Shown piece after piece: positions 53,806 through 64,000 of a stretch of 64,000 bases of DNA; positions within the stretch are counted from its first letter, which is position 1; each line of letters opens with the position of its first letter. Under the pieces are notes generated by a model. That model was not told the origin of the DNA. It was given only the letters and a program-made list of their open reading frames with translations, and ran no database searches. Made by a program: the position numbers and the translations under genes. Origin of the DNA: Thunnus maccoyii (taxonomy: Eukaryota; Chordata; Actinopteri; Scombriformes; Scombridae); contig NC_056548.1 of NCBI RefSeq assembly GCF_910596095.1, positions 15,834,651-15,898,650 of the forward strand. The letters run 5' to 3'.

Positions 53806-55887
53806 CACCACTAGCTTGGCTAAGAACATCCATCAGAGCATTAAATATGATTTCTTTTTTCCACATTTCAGATTTTTATATCTCTATCCACCAATCTTCA
53901 CTTTGTAACACTGATCAATTATTCTTAAATACATTTGTTACATGCACATCCTGGCATTTCCTGCCACAGACGTAGAAAAACATTCTGGCGTGTATTGCAC
54001 ATCTAAAGCCACACTGGTGTGATTAAAGGAGCCTTTATGAGGCATTGAAGTGCCTGCATGGCTTCAAATCGACATTTTAATGGAACTGTTTGTTGCAAAT
54101 TGCAAAGGCCTTAACAGGTCAGTGAGCTTATTTGACTTGTTTTTAATTATGGCAATTATGCAGAAGTCTGGCTGTGAATAGCAGCGAGTTTCCTATTGAC
54201 CATGATGCACATTGTCAGTTTGTGAGTCTGGTAAACAAGAGATACTAGTTTCAGGTCTGCAGCCAGGCATAAAGAAAAGAAATATCCAAGCTACAACCAG
54301 AAACCTCAACAACAATAAGTATTTATTTACAGAGTTTGTAAGAAACATCAGAACATACAAACATATCCTAACATGCTTACTTGTTAATTATTGCACTGAA
54401 ATGCCATAAAAGTTGAAATAATAAATGCAATACATGCTGTATAATGATGTTTTTCAAGCTGAAAATATTCAAAAATCCCATAACATATGTGAGGGACTAA
54501 GCTTGAGGGCATGAGGTGGATTAAAAAAAAATCAGACCATTAGACTGTTTTCATTTTCAAAACAAATGGTAATATAAAGACACTAAAAACTAATCACTAA
54601 ATTACAAATACAACGACACTGGACAATGTTTATATCAGTTTAAATATATTAACAATAAACCTAAACGTAAATAAGTATCAAAAAGCTAACACTATTAGTT
54701 TTACCTTGTTGTACACTTACTAATACAGAAAGTACCTAAATGTGCTCACAACAAATAGAAGTAATGTACTGTCAAAATACTAGACAAACTATGAGTATGA
54801 TGTATGAGTCATATCATTTATCTGTTTGCTGATGTATGTGAATGTGATGTACATAAGGTCAAATAAAGTCAACTAAAGTAAACTAAATGAGGACAAAATG
54901 AACAACAAAGTGTAAACTATAGAAAAGCATGTGAGGCGTTTGAGTGCAGGAGGGTTACCGACATTTAAATTAGCTGTGTGGCTGCAGGTGCGGCCATCAC
55001 AACATCTTTAACTTATCTGCTTGTCTGCTGTACCCTCAGAGTGCACAACGTGTCCAGACATAAAACGTCTCCATCAGGTTACTTACACACACTGCAGTAA
55101 ACATTTATTGCAGGTCAAAAGACGTCTAGATGTCAAGGTTGAAACTGGGTTAAATTTGATTGAAACATTGTTGTTTTTTTTTTGCTTTATAGCCATCATT
55201 TCAATAGCATTTAATCTTCTTTGACAGCTTTTTTTCAGAGTGAAAAAGGACAACTTGTCCTGGTGTGACCATTAGGAAAAGCAAATCACTGCCCTTTTTT
55301 TTAATATATTTTCATAAAAGCTGTTCACCATCACAGTAAAGATTGCCTTAGGGTACCTTTTGAATAACTGTATTTCAAAGTGAAGCAGCTCCTAACTACA
55401 CATTGAAATGGTCAAATTTTGCTCTGGGTAGATGTTTTGACCTGCAAACCATAAAAAATTAATGCTTAGTGGTAGGTAGCTGAAGTTTATTGTCAAAAAA
55501 ATGACTCTGTCCTGTAAGCACAGCAGATTTACACAACAGTCCCTTTGTCACACTCCTGTCTTTTTCCTATTTGATGGATGTGAGATAAAATGAGATAACA
55601 TACTCAAACTCTCTTGTGATTAAGATGGAGATGCTACATTGGTATGGACGATTTTATGGGCTGAAACTAAATATATAAATACATACATAATTATATAATT
55701 AAATGCTTAAATAAATGAATAATAATTATGTAATTTAATGCTTAATTGTCACCATGAATAAATAAATCACAAATTAAACGAGACATTAAATATATAATCT
55801 TCAACTTCGTCCATCAAAATTCAGGGGTTGGACTCTGCCCTGCGATTGGTGACTGAACTTCAATCTGTTTCTTTTGCATAATTCAAG
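53806..55887. other. Gene-free stretch
   Basis: AT-rich; no feature recognised apart from ordinary short A/T runs. Confidence 0.45.
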
Positions 55888-56319
55888 ATGGCAGCATCCG
55901 GTGTGGATCTTAATGAAATCTTGCATGTTACAATGGTAGATGTGTTGGCTGTAGCTGAACAGATGGAAGCAAATGCCAATGCCTATGCTTTTTTAGATCA
56001 GACTGAGGGCTTCGCTGAACAAATTGGAATGATGTCGGCCCTGACTGACACAGAAATGAATGGAGCTGTATTCACGATTCTCACGGAGATAGTACAGCAA
56101 CTGAGGCTGCAGGGTGATATGATGGAGTGCTGCAACAGCAATGTTGATCGACCTGGCCGTCCTTCTTTTGATTCACAGGCTGACACAATTGAACATTACG
56201 TGCTGTGTGGCCTGAAAATCCATGATCTAGCAAAGCTGTTTGGTGCTGAGTCTGTAATACTGTTCATTCACCAATCAGAGGCTTTAACCTGCCCCCTGAC
56301 TTTTGATGGAGCTGTGTAA
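55888..56319 (+). pseudogene. ORF of 143 codons, possible N-terminal remnant of an integrase-type element protein
   Basis: Starts MAASGVDLNEIL with A at -3 and G at +4. A helical acidic N-terminal half is followed by RPGRPSFD (residues 88-95) and then IEHYVLCGLKIHDLAKLFG, which looks like the first half of a helix-turn-helix. Many uncharacterised fish and invertebrate proteins have an N-terminal helical region, a GRP-x-F/I motif, an HTH and then an integrase (rve) catalytic domain. Here the match stops at KLFG, the ORF ends 24 codons later, and no catalytic domain follows. An AATAAA lies at about 56480. The family link is by resemblance of pattern only; a lineage-specific gene is the alternative. 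Confidence 0.4.
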
Positions 56320-56439
56320 ACTCTTACCTGTGTTGCCTTTTATACCTCATTTATATCTGGTATTACATGTGATCTGTTTCTCGATATGTTATGTGGATAA
56401 GGAAAACAAATGTTAAAGCTAGGTGTAAATACAATCTGT

Positions 56440-56515
56440 ACATCTACGTACACGCGCATCACATGCCCTATGTGTAGGGCAATAAAGAAGCCTAATGATC
56501 ATCATGCACTCGCAC
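56440..56515 (+). repeat. Outer segment of the inverted duplication
   Basis: CATCTACGTACACGCGCATC..TAGGGCA..CTAATGATCATCATGCACTC is matched in reverse complement at about 59875-59965. It therefore belongs to the same duplicated unit as 57703-58607, separated from it by the insertion at 56659-57576. Confidence 0.65.
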
Positions 56516-56658
56516 CAGTGCAACCATGTGAAATGATTTATGCAAACTTTCCATCACTTTACAGCTGTTAACTGTTAACTACAGCTGGCTTCCTCCTGCA
56601 CTTTCTGTTGTAACCTCTAGGAGCACTAGTTTTGTTTTCTGTTTGAACACTGTATCTT

Positions 56659-57576
56659 TGTATGAGACACAGAGATAGCTGTTACTCTTAACACGGACCA
56701 ACCAAATGGGTGGTTCTGGTTCTGAAAAGTGAAGCCAATGCAGAAGTGCCTTAAACCTGCATTCTCTCTAATGGCCATCAGGGGGCGACTCCACTGGCTG
56801 CAAAAAGAGGTCAGATTGTATGAAAGTCTATGAGAAAATGACCCTACTTCTCAGTTGATATATTACCTCAGTAAACACTTTCCTAATAAGTTTATGGTCT
56901 CAATCGCCAGTTTCAAGTCTTCTTTAATACAGCATGATGTTTATTTTGTAAATTATGGTCCCATTTAGAGAAAAATAGACGATAAAGCAGGGTATGCTTT
57001 AGGGCATGACTACGTTGTGATTGCCAGGTTGCTACCACGGTGACAATGTTGGTCACGTAACGTAAACATGGTGTAACCCCAGATTCACAGAGTTTAGGTG
57101 TAGCTACAGCTGTTGCTATTTCAGTGTGTTCTCAGTTCATGAAATTAATTGCAACATTTTGTTCGCTTAAAAAAGTCTTGTTTAGTGTTTGATTGTACTA
57201 AAAGAACCTCTAAAGAGTTGGATGTTTGGTTTTTCCAGTAAGTACATTTTGTTTTAATTGTTTTAAGCCTGTTTTTCACTAGCGAAAATTAGCATTAGCA
57301 TTATCACAGTTAACCATAGACTAAATGCACAGTGCTAACCAAGCTACCAGCTAGCGTTAGGGTCAGCTTCATCCTCTCATCCAAATATGGTCAATTCTCA
57401 TCACTTCCGGCTCCAAAAATCCAAGATGGTAATGGTCAAAATGCCAAACTTGAGGCTTCAAAACACGAGTGCACAAATCAATGGGTGATGTCACGATGGC
57501 TAAGTCCATTATTTTTATACAGTCTATGTATGAGACACAGAGACAGCTGTTACTGTTAACATGGACCAACAAACCA
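56659..57576. repeat. Interspersed element flanked by a ~48-bp direct repeat
   Basis: GTATGAGACACAGAGATAGC..GTTACTCTTAACACGGACCAAC at 56659 recurs nearly unchanged at 57528. Between them lies a common fish repeat recognised by AAAAGTGAAGCCAATGCAGA, ATCAGGGGGCGACTCC and AATGGGTGATGTCACGATGG. No ORF. Confidence 0.7.
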
Positions 57577-57702
57577 CCGCCCACCTGTGCTATGCTGGTT
57601 TCATACTGGAGCCGCTGTCATGAAACAGACAAGAGTTCAGAGGATGATATAAGACTTTAACTAATGTGTGCAGCATCAAATAATAATCCGTTAGACAAGA
57701 TA

Positions 57703-58607
57703 CAATGAAGTAAGTAGCTAGCAAAAACTCTTAAGTGGAGCATAACTTTTTAAAATTAATATTAGTATTGTTTTAAACATTCAGTTTATCTGGTGCTGCT
57801 GATTTCAATGACAGTAATGATGATGTAGCTTGATAGTTTTGATAGTTTGACTACTGATGTATTCACACGGCGTGTCATTTGTCCACAATTTCACACGTTT
57901 GTCTATTGTAATTAACAACATACAAGTTAAAGTTGTGCTTCAAGCTCACTCAGACTTTTAAAATAAAAGCTTTTTACATTTTCAGCTTGAGTGAAGGAAT
58001 CAGGAGAGTGAGGAAGAATCACAGGATGTAACGGTGTTGAAAGAAAAACAAGGAGAAAGTAAAGAACCGATTCAAGATTCAAGAAGGAAGAAAAAGTTTA
58101 AGAAGGAAAGAGAAACACACAGAGGCAGCCCAGGCATCAGATGATGGAGAGACACAAACACATTCAAAGCAGAAGGCAGAAAAAACTGGTAAGGTCTGAC
58201 TTGCGCCTTTATCCAGATGAATTACTGTTCTGGTAAATATTTTAAAGGCACGATCTGTTATCCAAATGTAAACTATATAGCCGATGTGGCTGAGGTAAAG
58301 TACGGTTTACCCAAGCTTTTATTTACCACTACAGCTATGCTTACAAGCAAACCAATTTCAAAGTCATCGCCAGATTCTCACGTACTGACGTTGATGGCTG
58401 AGTCGGTCAAGTCCATCAAGTCTGACAGTCTGACAGTCAGATCGCTAGATCAAGGACGTTTAGACAGATGTTTTATGCACTGTCACCATGGCTTCCAAAA
58501 GGACTCATCCTTCGATGATGATGATAACTGAAAGCCTTCTGTTTTAATCTTAATAGTGATAATTGTGTGTAATTTGTTATTTGTTCGTAGTTCAGTAAAC
58601 ATAAAAT
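57703..58607 (+). repeat. Left arm of a large inverted duplication
   Basis: Matches 59862-58722 in reverse complement almost throughout: AGTAGCTAGCAAAAA, GATGTAGCTTGATAGTTTTG, AGGAATCAGGAGAGTGAGGA, AAAAACAAGGAGAAAGTAAA, AGTACGGTTTACCCAAGCTT. Contains a 104-codon ORF at 58217-58531 ending in FDDDDN; not recognised. Compared with the right arm it lacks about 275 bp near 58278. Confidence 0.85.
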
Positions 58608-58721
58608 TAAGTATTATAAAGTGACACTAGCAAGATCAAGATAAAAGTGCAAAATCATTTCTCAAATCTCAAAGTATTATTTATAGGGCCTGGTGAAACT
58701 GGCATAAAGATGAAGGTGCAA

Positions 58722-59862
58722 ATGAACTACGAACAAATAACAAATTACACACAATTATCACCATGAAGATTAAAACAGAAGGCTTTCAATTATCATCATC
58801 ATCATCATCAAAGTCCTTTGGAAGCCATGGTGACAGTGCATAAAACATCTGTCTAAACGTCCTTGATCTAGCGATCTGACTGTCAGACTGTCAGACTTGA
58901 TGGACTTGACCGACTCAGCCATCAATGTCAGTACGTCAGTATGTGAGAATCTGGCGATGACTTTGAAATTGGTTTGCTTGTAAGCATGGCTGTAGTGGTA
59001 AATAAAAGCTTGGGTAAACCGTACTTTACCTCAGCCACATCGCCTATATGGTCCTTAATATAATCAATGTTTGTAATATATCAAAATAACAAAACTGACT
59101 TATAGGGAATTAATTTGCTCAAACTTAAAGCCAAATCAAGACAACAGTTTGACTCATAGATGAATCAGCCTTTTGTGTTTCTTAACAGAAACTATCTGTC
59201 AGCTTTAGTGATGTGTTTACAACAGTTACTGAGGTCAACAACCTTTTATCAGCTTAAGAAAACATGTTAATAGAGTTGTTGTGTAGTGTTAATACCTGCA
59301 TTCAAAGATCTGTAAGTTTAGTTTACCTTTAGTTTACATTTGGATAACAGATTGTGCCTTTAAAATATTTACCAGAACAGTAACTCTGGTGTAAGTCAGA
59401 CCTTACCAGTTTTCCTGCTTTGAATGTGTTCATGTTTCTCCATCATCTGATGCCTGGGCTGCCTCTGTGTATTTCTCTTTCCTCCTTAAACTTTTTCCTC
59501 CTTCTTGAATCTTGAATCGGTTCTTTACTTTCTCCTTGTTTTTCTTTCAACACCATTACATCCTGTGATTCTTCCTCACTCTCCTGATTCCTTCACTCAC
59601 TCTGAAAATGTAAAGAGCATTCCCTTTAAAAGTCTGAGTGAGCATGAAGCAGAACTTGTATGGTGTTAATTACGGTAATTGTGGACAAACGACACACAGT
59701 GTGAATACATCAGTAGTCAAGCTATCAAAACTATCAAGCTACATCAACATTACTATGATGTCATTCAGCAGCACCAGATAAACTGGAGGGTTAAAACAAC
59801 ACTAATGTTAATTTAAAAAACTTTAGCTCCACTTTTTGCTAGCTACTTACTCACTTCATGTG
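58722..59862 (-). repeat. Right arm of a large inverted duplication
   Basis: Reverse-complement partner of 57703-58607, with a spacer of about 114 bp between the arms. It carries an extra segment at about 59052-59326. The reading frame matching the left arm's ORF is shifted by an indel before a (GAT)n run, so it is not intact here. The sequence beyond it (59875-59965) matches 56440-56515. Confidence 0.85.
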
Positions 59863-59975
59863 GTCGCATTCGTGTGAGTGCATGATGATCATTAGACTGT
59901 TGGGTGCCTCCTCCGGCACTTAGTGCCCTACGCACAGCGTGTGATCCACATGTATGTAGATGTGGTGCTGACATA

Positions 59976-60562
59976 ATGTTGAATACAGCTGCAATTAAAC
60001 CACAATCCACTGATTTATATTGGGATATTTAAGCCACAGATGACAGAAACTGCTCTTCTTCAGTTGAAGAGAATCCCAGATGGGTCCTTTGAGAGTATTA
60101 ACAAAACGCTCAAGCTACACAGCAGTCACGAGTCTGTCTGCGTCACCTCTGTCACTGTCTCCCATTACTCTTCAGCTCCTTCATTATTTCATGGATGCTG
60201 TCGTCTTCCAGCCTGCAGTCTATTTTATGTGAGGCAGGGTGTTAAAGTAGGCCACTTGGAGTTTGAAGTGAAGCCTGGCCTGAGATCAGTAAAGCTGCTA
60301 TTTTAGGCTGTAGCTGAAGTCTACGAGCCCCTGCCCCGGCCCCTCAGACAGGTCCTAAACAGTACTCTGCCTAAGCTAGTGGCTGAGGACTGTGAGCACT
60401 GTTCTGCGCTCCGGTTGTCTCTTCTGCTGTTTGTGCATGTCAGAAAAAAGGTCATACTCTGTCTTATACGACATCTGAGTTTGAAGAGTGTGAGTGTCAC
60501 TATCTAATACCTGGGGTTCTGGTAGTGATCAAGGTGTTGAGGTGAAGAGTCTTTTACTTTGG
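59976..60562. other. Gene-free stretch
   Basis: No convincing coding sequence. An 88-codon ORF at 60040-60306 has no recognised content. Confidence 0.4.
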
Positions 60563-61303
60563 CCCAATCCCAATGTCCTCTCCAAGCCCTAAACCCTGAA
60601 CTCTTACGGACTTAATTGACGTCACCTGGTAAGTGCTTGAGCGTGAGAGGCTGCAAGGGCTCAAAATGGTTTAAATAGGAATAGGACAGCACTTTGCGAC
60701 ATATCATGTTACCTTGACGACACCAAAACATGTTATGATTGTGGGTTTGGGACTTTTTATTCAATACTTTATTGCCATATCAACATGACTGATTGGGACT
60801 TGTCTCAGTGAGCTCATTGAAACAAAATAGTAAAACCACTAACTCATAAAGAACATAATACATTAAACAAAGTATAAAACAGGTAATATACCCATAAAAT
60901 AATCATGTGCACGACAGTCAAGTGAGGGACTGACTGTCTAATTTGAACATCTTCCAGGCTCTTGCCTAACAGAGTGGATGAGAGGAATTGTCAAATAATC
61001 AATTTACTCCTTTTTGTCAAAACAGCATCATCAAAAAATAAGAGATGTTTGATGAGAGATCCTTGTTAATAGCTTACCCCGGTAACCCCATATTTAACAC
61101 TGATTTAACGTCACAACGCTATGAAGTGTGGGTAATTCCCTCAGGCAAAGTCTACAGAGATGCAGACTTACAGAAAGTGTGCATAAAGGGCTCAAAATGT
61201 CTGTGTGAGAGCCCTCACGCACTTGATGAGTTGACAGTGGGACAGCACTCCCAGACTTAACGGGAACACACCTCAAAGTCCGTGAGTGTGGACATTGGTA
61301 CTG
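60563..61303. repeat. TIR element (probable)
   Basis: Left end CCCAATCCCAATGTCC pairs with right end GGACATTGGTACTGAA (complement TTCAGTACCAATGTCC), with further pairing of subterminal ACGGACTT / AAGTCCGT and GGGCTCAAAATG / CATTTTGAGCCC. A 71-codon ORF inside is considered a by-product. Confidence 0.6.
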
Positions 61304-61702
61304 AACCTTTCAATCTACCAGCCACTCATTCAAAGCCTTCAGTGGAGGATTGTTCATGAGGTTGTTACAATAACGTGGCTCCTGTAACACAGTGGAGTAG
61401 CCTTTATCAAGCACAAACAAAAAGGTTCTACTAAACTAAATGTTTAGTTTAAGTTTAGTTTTAGAGGGTAGCATAATATTTGCGTGGCTGTTTAGTGAAG
61501 TCACTCATCTTTTGACATTTTATGTGACAAATGGTCACCTGTGAAGAAAGACAAAATTAGACAATGGCCTTATGTAGCAAAGGTATAACATTTTTTCAGC
61601 ATGCAAGAGCCAATATATTGCTTTTCCACTCTGTTCTTCCCTCATCAAACTATTTGCGCCTGGACTTTTTACATCGTTAGAGGGTGAGAAACTCAAACAT
61701 GG

Positions 61703-62207
61703 TGTCACAATCCTGTGTCTCCCTAACCTGCTGTCATTCCCTGAGTAGCTCTCTCCCTCCCTCTCCCTGTGTGTGTGATTGTCTGCAGGTGTGCCAGACT
61801 CAGACAGAGTCACACCAGCTGCACCTCATCTCAGTAATCAAATCCTCTACAAATACTCAGCGCTGCCACTTCCACTCTGCCAGATGGTAGACTCTGCTAT
61901 CCATCAGTGTTACTACGCTTTGAGCCAACTTTGTTACCAGTTTTTCTATTTAGTTCTTGTTGCCCGTTGCTCTGGTACTCGTCCTGTTCTCTTGTTCCCT
62001 GCAGACCCATCTGCTCTGTCTCTTGTCCCTTGTCTCGTCAGCCCTGCTTCCCTGGCCTGGATCCCCGCTCATCTCAGCTACCTGCCCAAACCTCCCCAGG
62101 CCTGCATTCCCTTTCCTCCGCCTAAAAATAAGTACCTTGTTCCTACCATATCCCTGTCTCTTCACCTGTGTATGAATTTGGGTTCACCTAATCCACCCCA
62201 CGTAACA
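61703..62207. mobile_element. Solo LTR
   Basis: Starts TGTCACAATCC and ends CCCCACGTAACA, the TG..CA ends of an LTR. It is flanked by CATGG (61698-61702) and CATAG (62208-62212), a 4/5 match to a 5-bp target-site duplication. Length 505 bp, no internal coding region. The size and ends suit a Gypsy-type fish retrotransposon; the superfamily is inferred. Confidence 0.7.
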
Positions 62208-62354
62208 CATAGACTGGATTATCATCCACGAGAAGCAATGTAAACTAGGGCTGCTAACATTTTCATTGTTCATAAACCTGATGGTTATAAATATGTCGAA
62301 AAATGGTGAAAACTGTCTGTCACATTAGGACTTTTTCATGGAGGATGTATTACC

Positions 62355-62528
62355 ATGTCACAGTAGGGAAAGCACAGGTGCTTAATGATGGCTGATTCTA
62401 TTTAGCTGCTTCAGTTTCAGGGTCCTGATATTGTGCATCATCACTGTCATGGCTTATTGGTGCACTTAATTAGAAGAGAGCCATTGTTAATGTTATTAGT
62501 AACACCTGTGCTTTTCCTACTATGACAA
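62355..62528. repeat. Short MITE with ~25-bp TIRs
   Basis: ATGTCACAGTAGGGAAAGCA..CAGGTG at 62355 pairs with CACCTG..TGCTTTTCCTACTATGACA at 62504. About 174 bp, non-coding. Confidence 0.75.
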
Positions 62529-64000
62529 GTCAAAATGTCTGATAAAGAAAAGCAGAAAATCGTCACAATTAAGAGGCTGGAAATAAGTAATATTTTTCAT
62601 TTTTACTTAATAAATGACAAACAAAAATAATTTCAATTTTAATTGTCTAATTAATTAACAGACTGATAATTTAAACAGGTCTATTTGAACTCTTTTCACC
62701 AGCATCCTTGGTTAAACAAGTCACTTTGACAGTTACCTACTTATTTTGGCTCCTACTGAGCAGAGAAAGCATGCAAATGTTCTGATGGATAAGCCAAAAA
62801 CAAAACCCCACAGATGTTGGCAGGATCTGGCAGAAAGAATGCACTTCACTGCTTAAGGGAAAAAAGTAGCATGTTATGACAGTGAATACAAAGTTGCTTG
62901 TTTATTGGATTTGTCAATAAAAGACATTTAAAATTCAAAATTAATCTTACATGCACAGTAATGAATACTTAACCATGTGCAAGTGTATGATGTGTAGGCT
63001 TCCAATGAATCATCCAAAATTGATTTATGTGCATGTGTTTATGTCTAAATTTTTAATTGTGTGTCTGTGGTTACTGTTTTGTCTGACAATGCAAAACCTT
63101 TCCTGCAATATACATATATTGCGATGAACTGATGAGAATATTTTATACTGTTTCAGAAAGGATTTTACCCCTACAGAGGCAGCGCTGCTCTACCTGGAAT
63201 GTTATTGTTGGAAAAAAATAAGACACAATAACCGGGCCAACATGTTAAATATTTAAAATGGAATGTGGACATACCGTATCTGATGGAAAGAGAAGAGATG
63301 CTTTCTCCTGTGAGCTGAATGGTCACTGCCAACATGTGAGTAAATTGTGTGTTATTATGTGGATTTCTGCACAGGATGTCATGCTGGGAGAGACAATTTA
63401 GCCTGCTGGGAACTGTGGTCTAAGTACAGGTAATAACAAATACAAGCATGCCCACTAATGCTGTATAATGCACTCCCTTATGCTTGGTGATAGATTGCTT
63501 TATGCAGCTCTTGTCTGTGCCAAGACCTCCTCCTACTGTATAATAATCAGTAGAAACGGAGATATGAGCTGAAACAAACATTTGGCGGAATGGCAGATGG
63601 GAATATGTCTTCAAACACTAGGACAACATCTATCTCTGCAAATGCTCAGACACTAGAGATATGTCTGTGCATTTGCTCTTCCAGGAAAGAGGAACATTAG
63701 TGTGTTTCTGACTGATCGAACGTTGCAGTTTCCTTCTATGGAAATCATATTTTCCCCAGCTCTGTCTTTTTGACATTCAAACCTCTGGAAGGCCTTGAAA
63801 AAATATTCCCTGCTGAGCTCAAAATTCTTGTTCTCCTTTCTCAAAAGGTTTTGATTTGGGTGATTAGCAGCGTGGCAGAGCGAGCTGCTAAAAGTAATAT
63901 TGACAGAGACCTGATCACAATGCTGGATTTGACCATTTTTTAAAATTTATTTATTTTTTTATTGGTGATACTGTTAACAAGACATTAATGGATTTGACCA
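62529..64000. other. Gene-free stretch to the window end
   Basis: AT-rich; 62580-62680 is ATTAAT-rich as in the 15745-16097 repeat family. No gene recognised. Confidence 0.45.

Noticed and set aside
61045-61260. 71-codon ORF with a plausible-looking sequence
   Set aside because: Lies in the right half of the TIR element at 60563-61303, whose left half repeats parts of it in inverse. It is repeat sequence, not a gene.

Overview
This is vertebrate nuclear DNA, almost certainly from a ray-finned (percomorph-like) fish. The genes are intron-rich with GT-AG introns. Their products look like vertebrate DNAAF2, LRR1, TMEM151 and RPAP1. The spaces between them are full of short terminal-inverted-repeat elements, (CA)n and (GA)n microsatellites and other interspersed sequences typical of teleost genomes. 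There is no sign of bacterial or plasmid sequence.

Layout. Bases 1-2800 have no recognisable gene. dnaaf2 (3068-5093, +, 2 exons, 647 aa) is a dynein-arm assembly factor with a good RFX X-box 216 bp upstream of its ATG. lrr1 (9315-5929, -, 5 exons, 421 aa) faces it tail to tail; it is the substrate receptor of a CUL2 ubiquitin ligase. The two genes are also close neighbours in the human genome (14q21). tmem151b (18108-13581, -, 2 coding exons, 586 aa) is a multipass membrane protein whose 2.8-kb intron ends in a long (CT)n tract on the coding strand. A GC-rich interval of about 1 kb separates it from rpap1 (20348-33692, +, 26 coding exons, 1418 aa), an RNA polymerase II assembly/import factor. 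All four gene models were built by hand from splice sites, and reading frame is kept across every junction.

Bases 34340-64000 form a gene desert of about 30 kb. It holds layered transposon debris: a palindromic element (49732-50385), a hAT-like element with a second hAT-like element nested inside it, both with 8-bp target-site duplications (51170-52083), a solo LTR with a 5-bp target duplication (61703-62207), and a large inverted duplication (57703-58607 against 58722-59862). Upstream of that duplication lies a 143-codon ORF (55888-56319), tentatively the broken N-terminus of an integrase-type mobile-element protein.

The four genes do not form a functional pathway. What links them is the shared housekeeping character of lrr1 and rpap1 (CRE octamers in both presumed promoters) and the old lrr1-dnaaf2 linkage. 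The least explained piece is the 55.9-60.0 kb inverted structure. All repeat family assignments rest on recognition by eye and were not confirmed by a database search.
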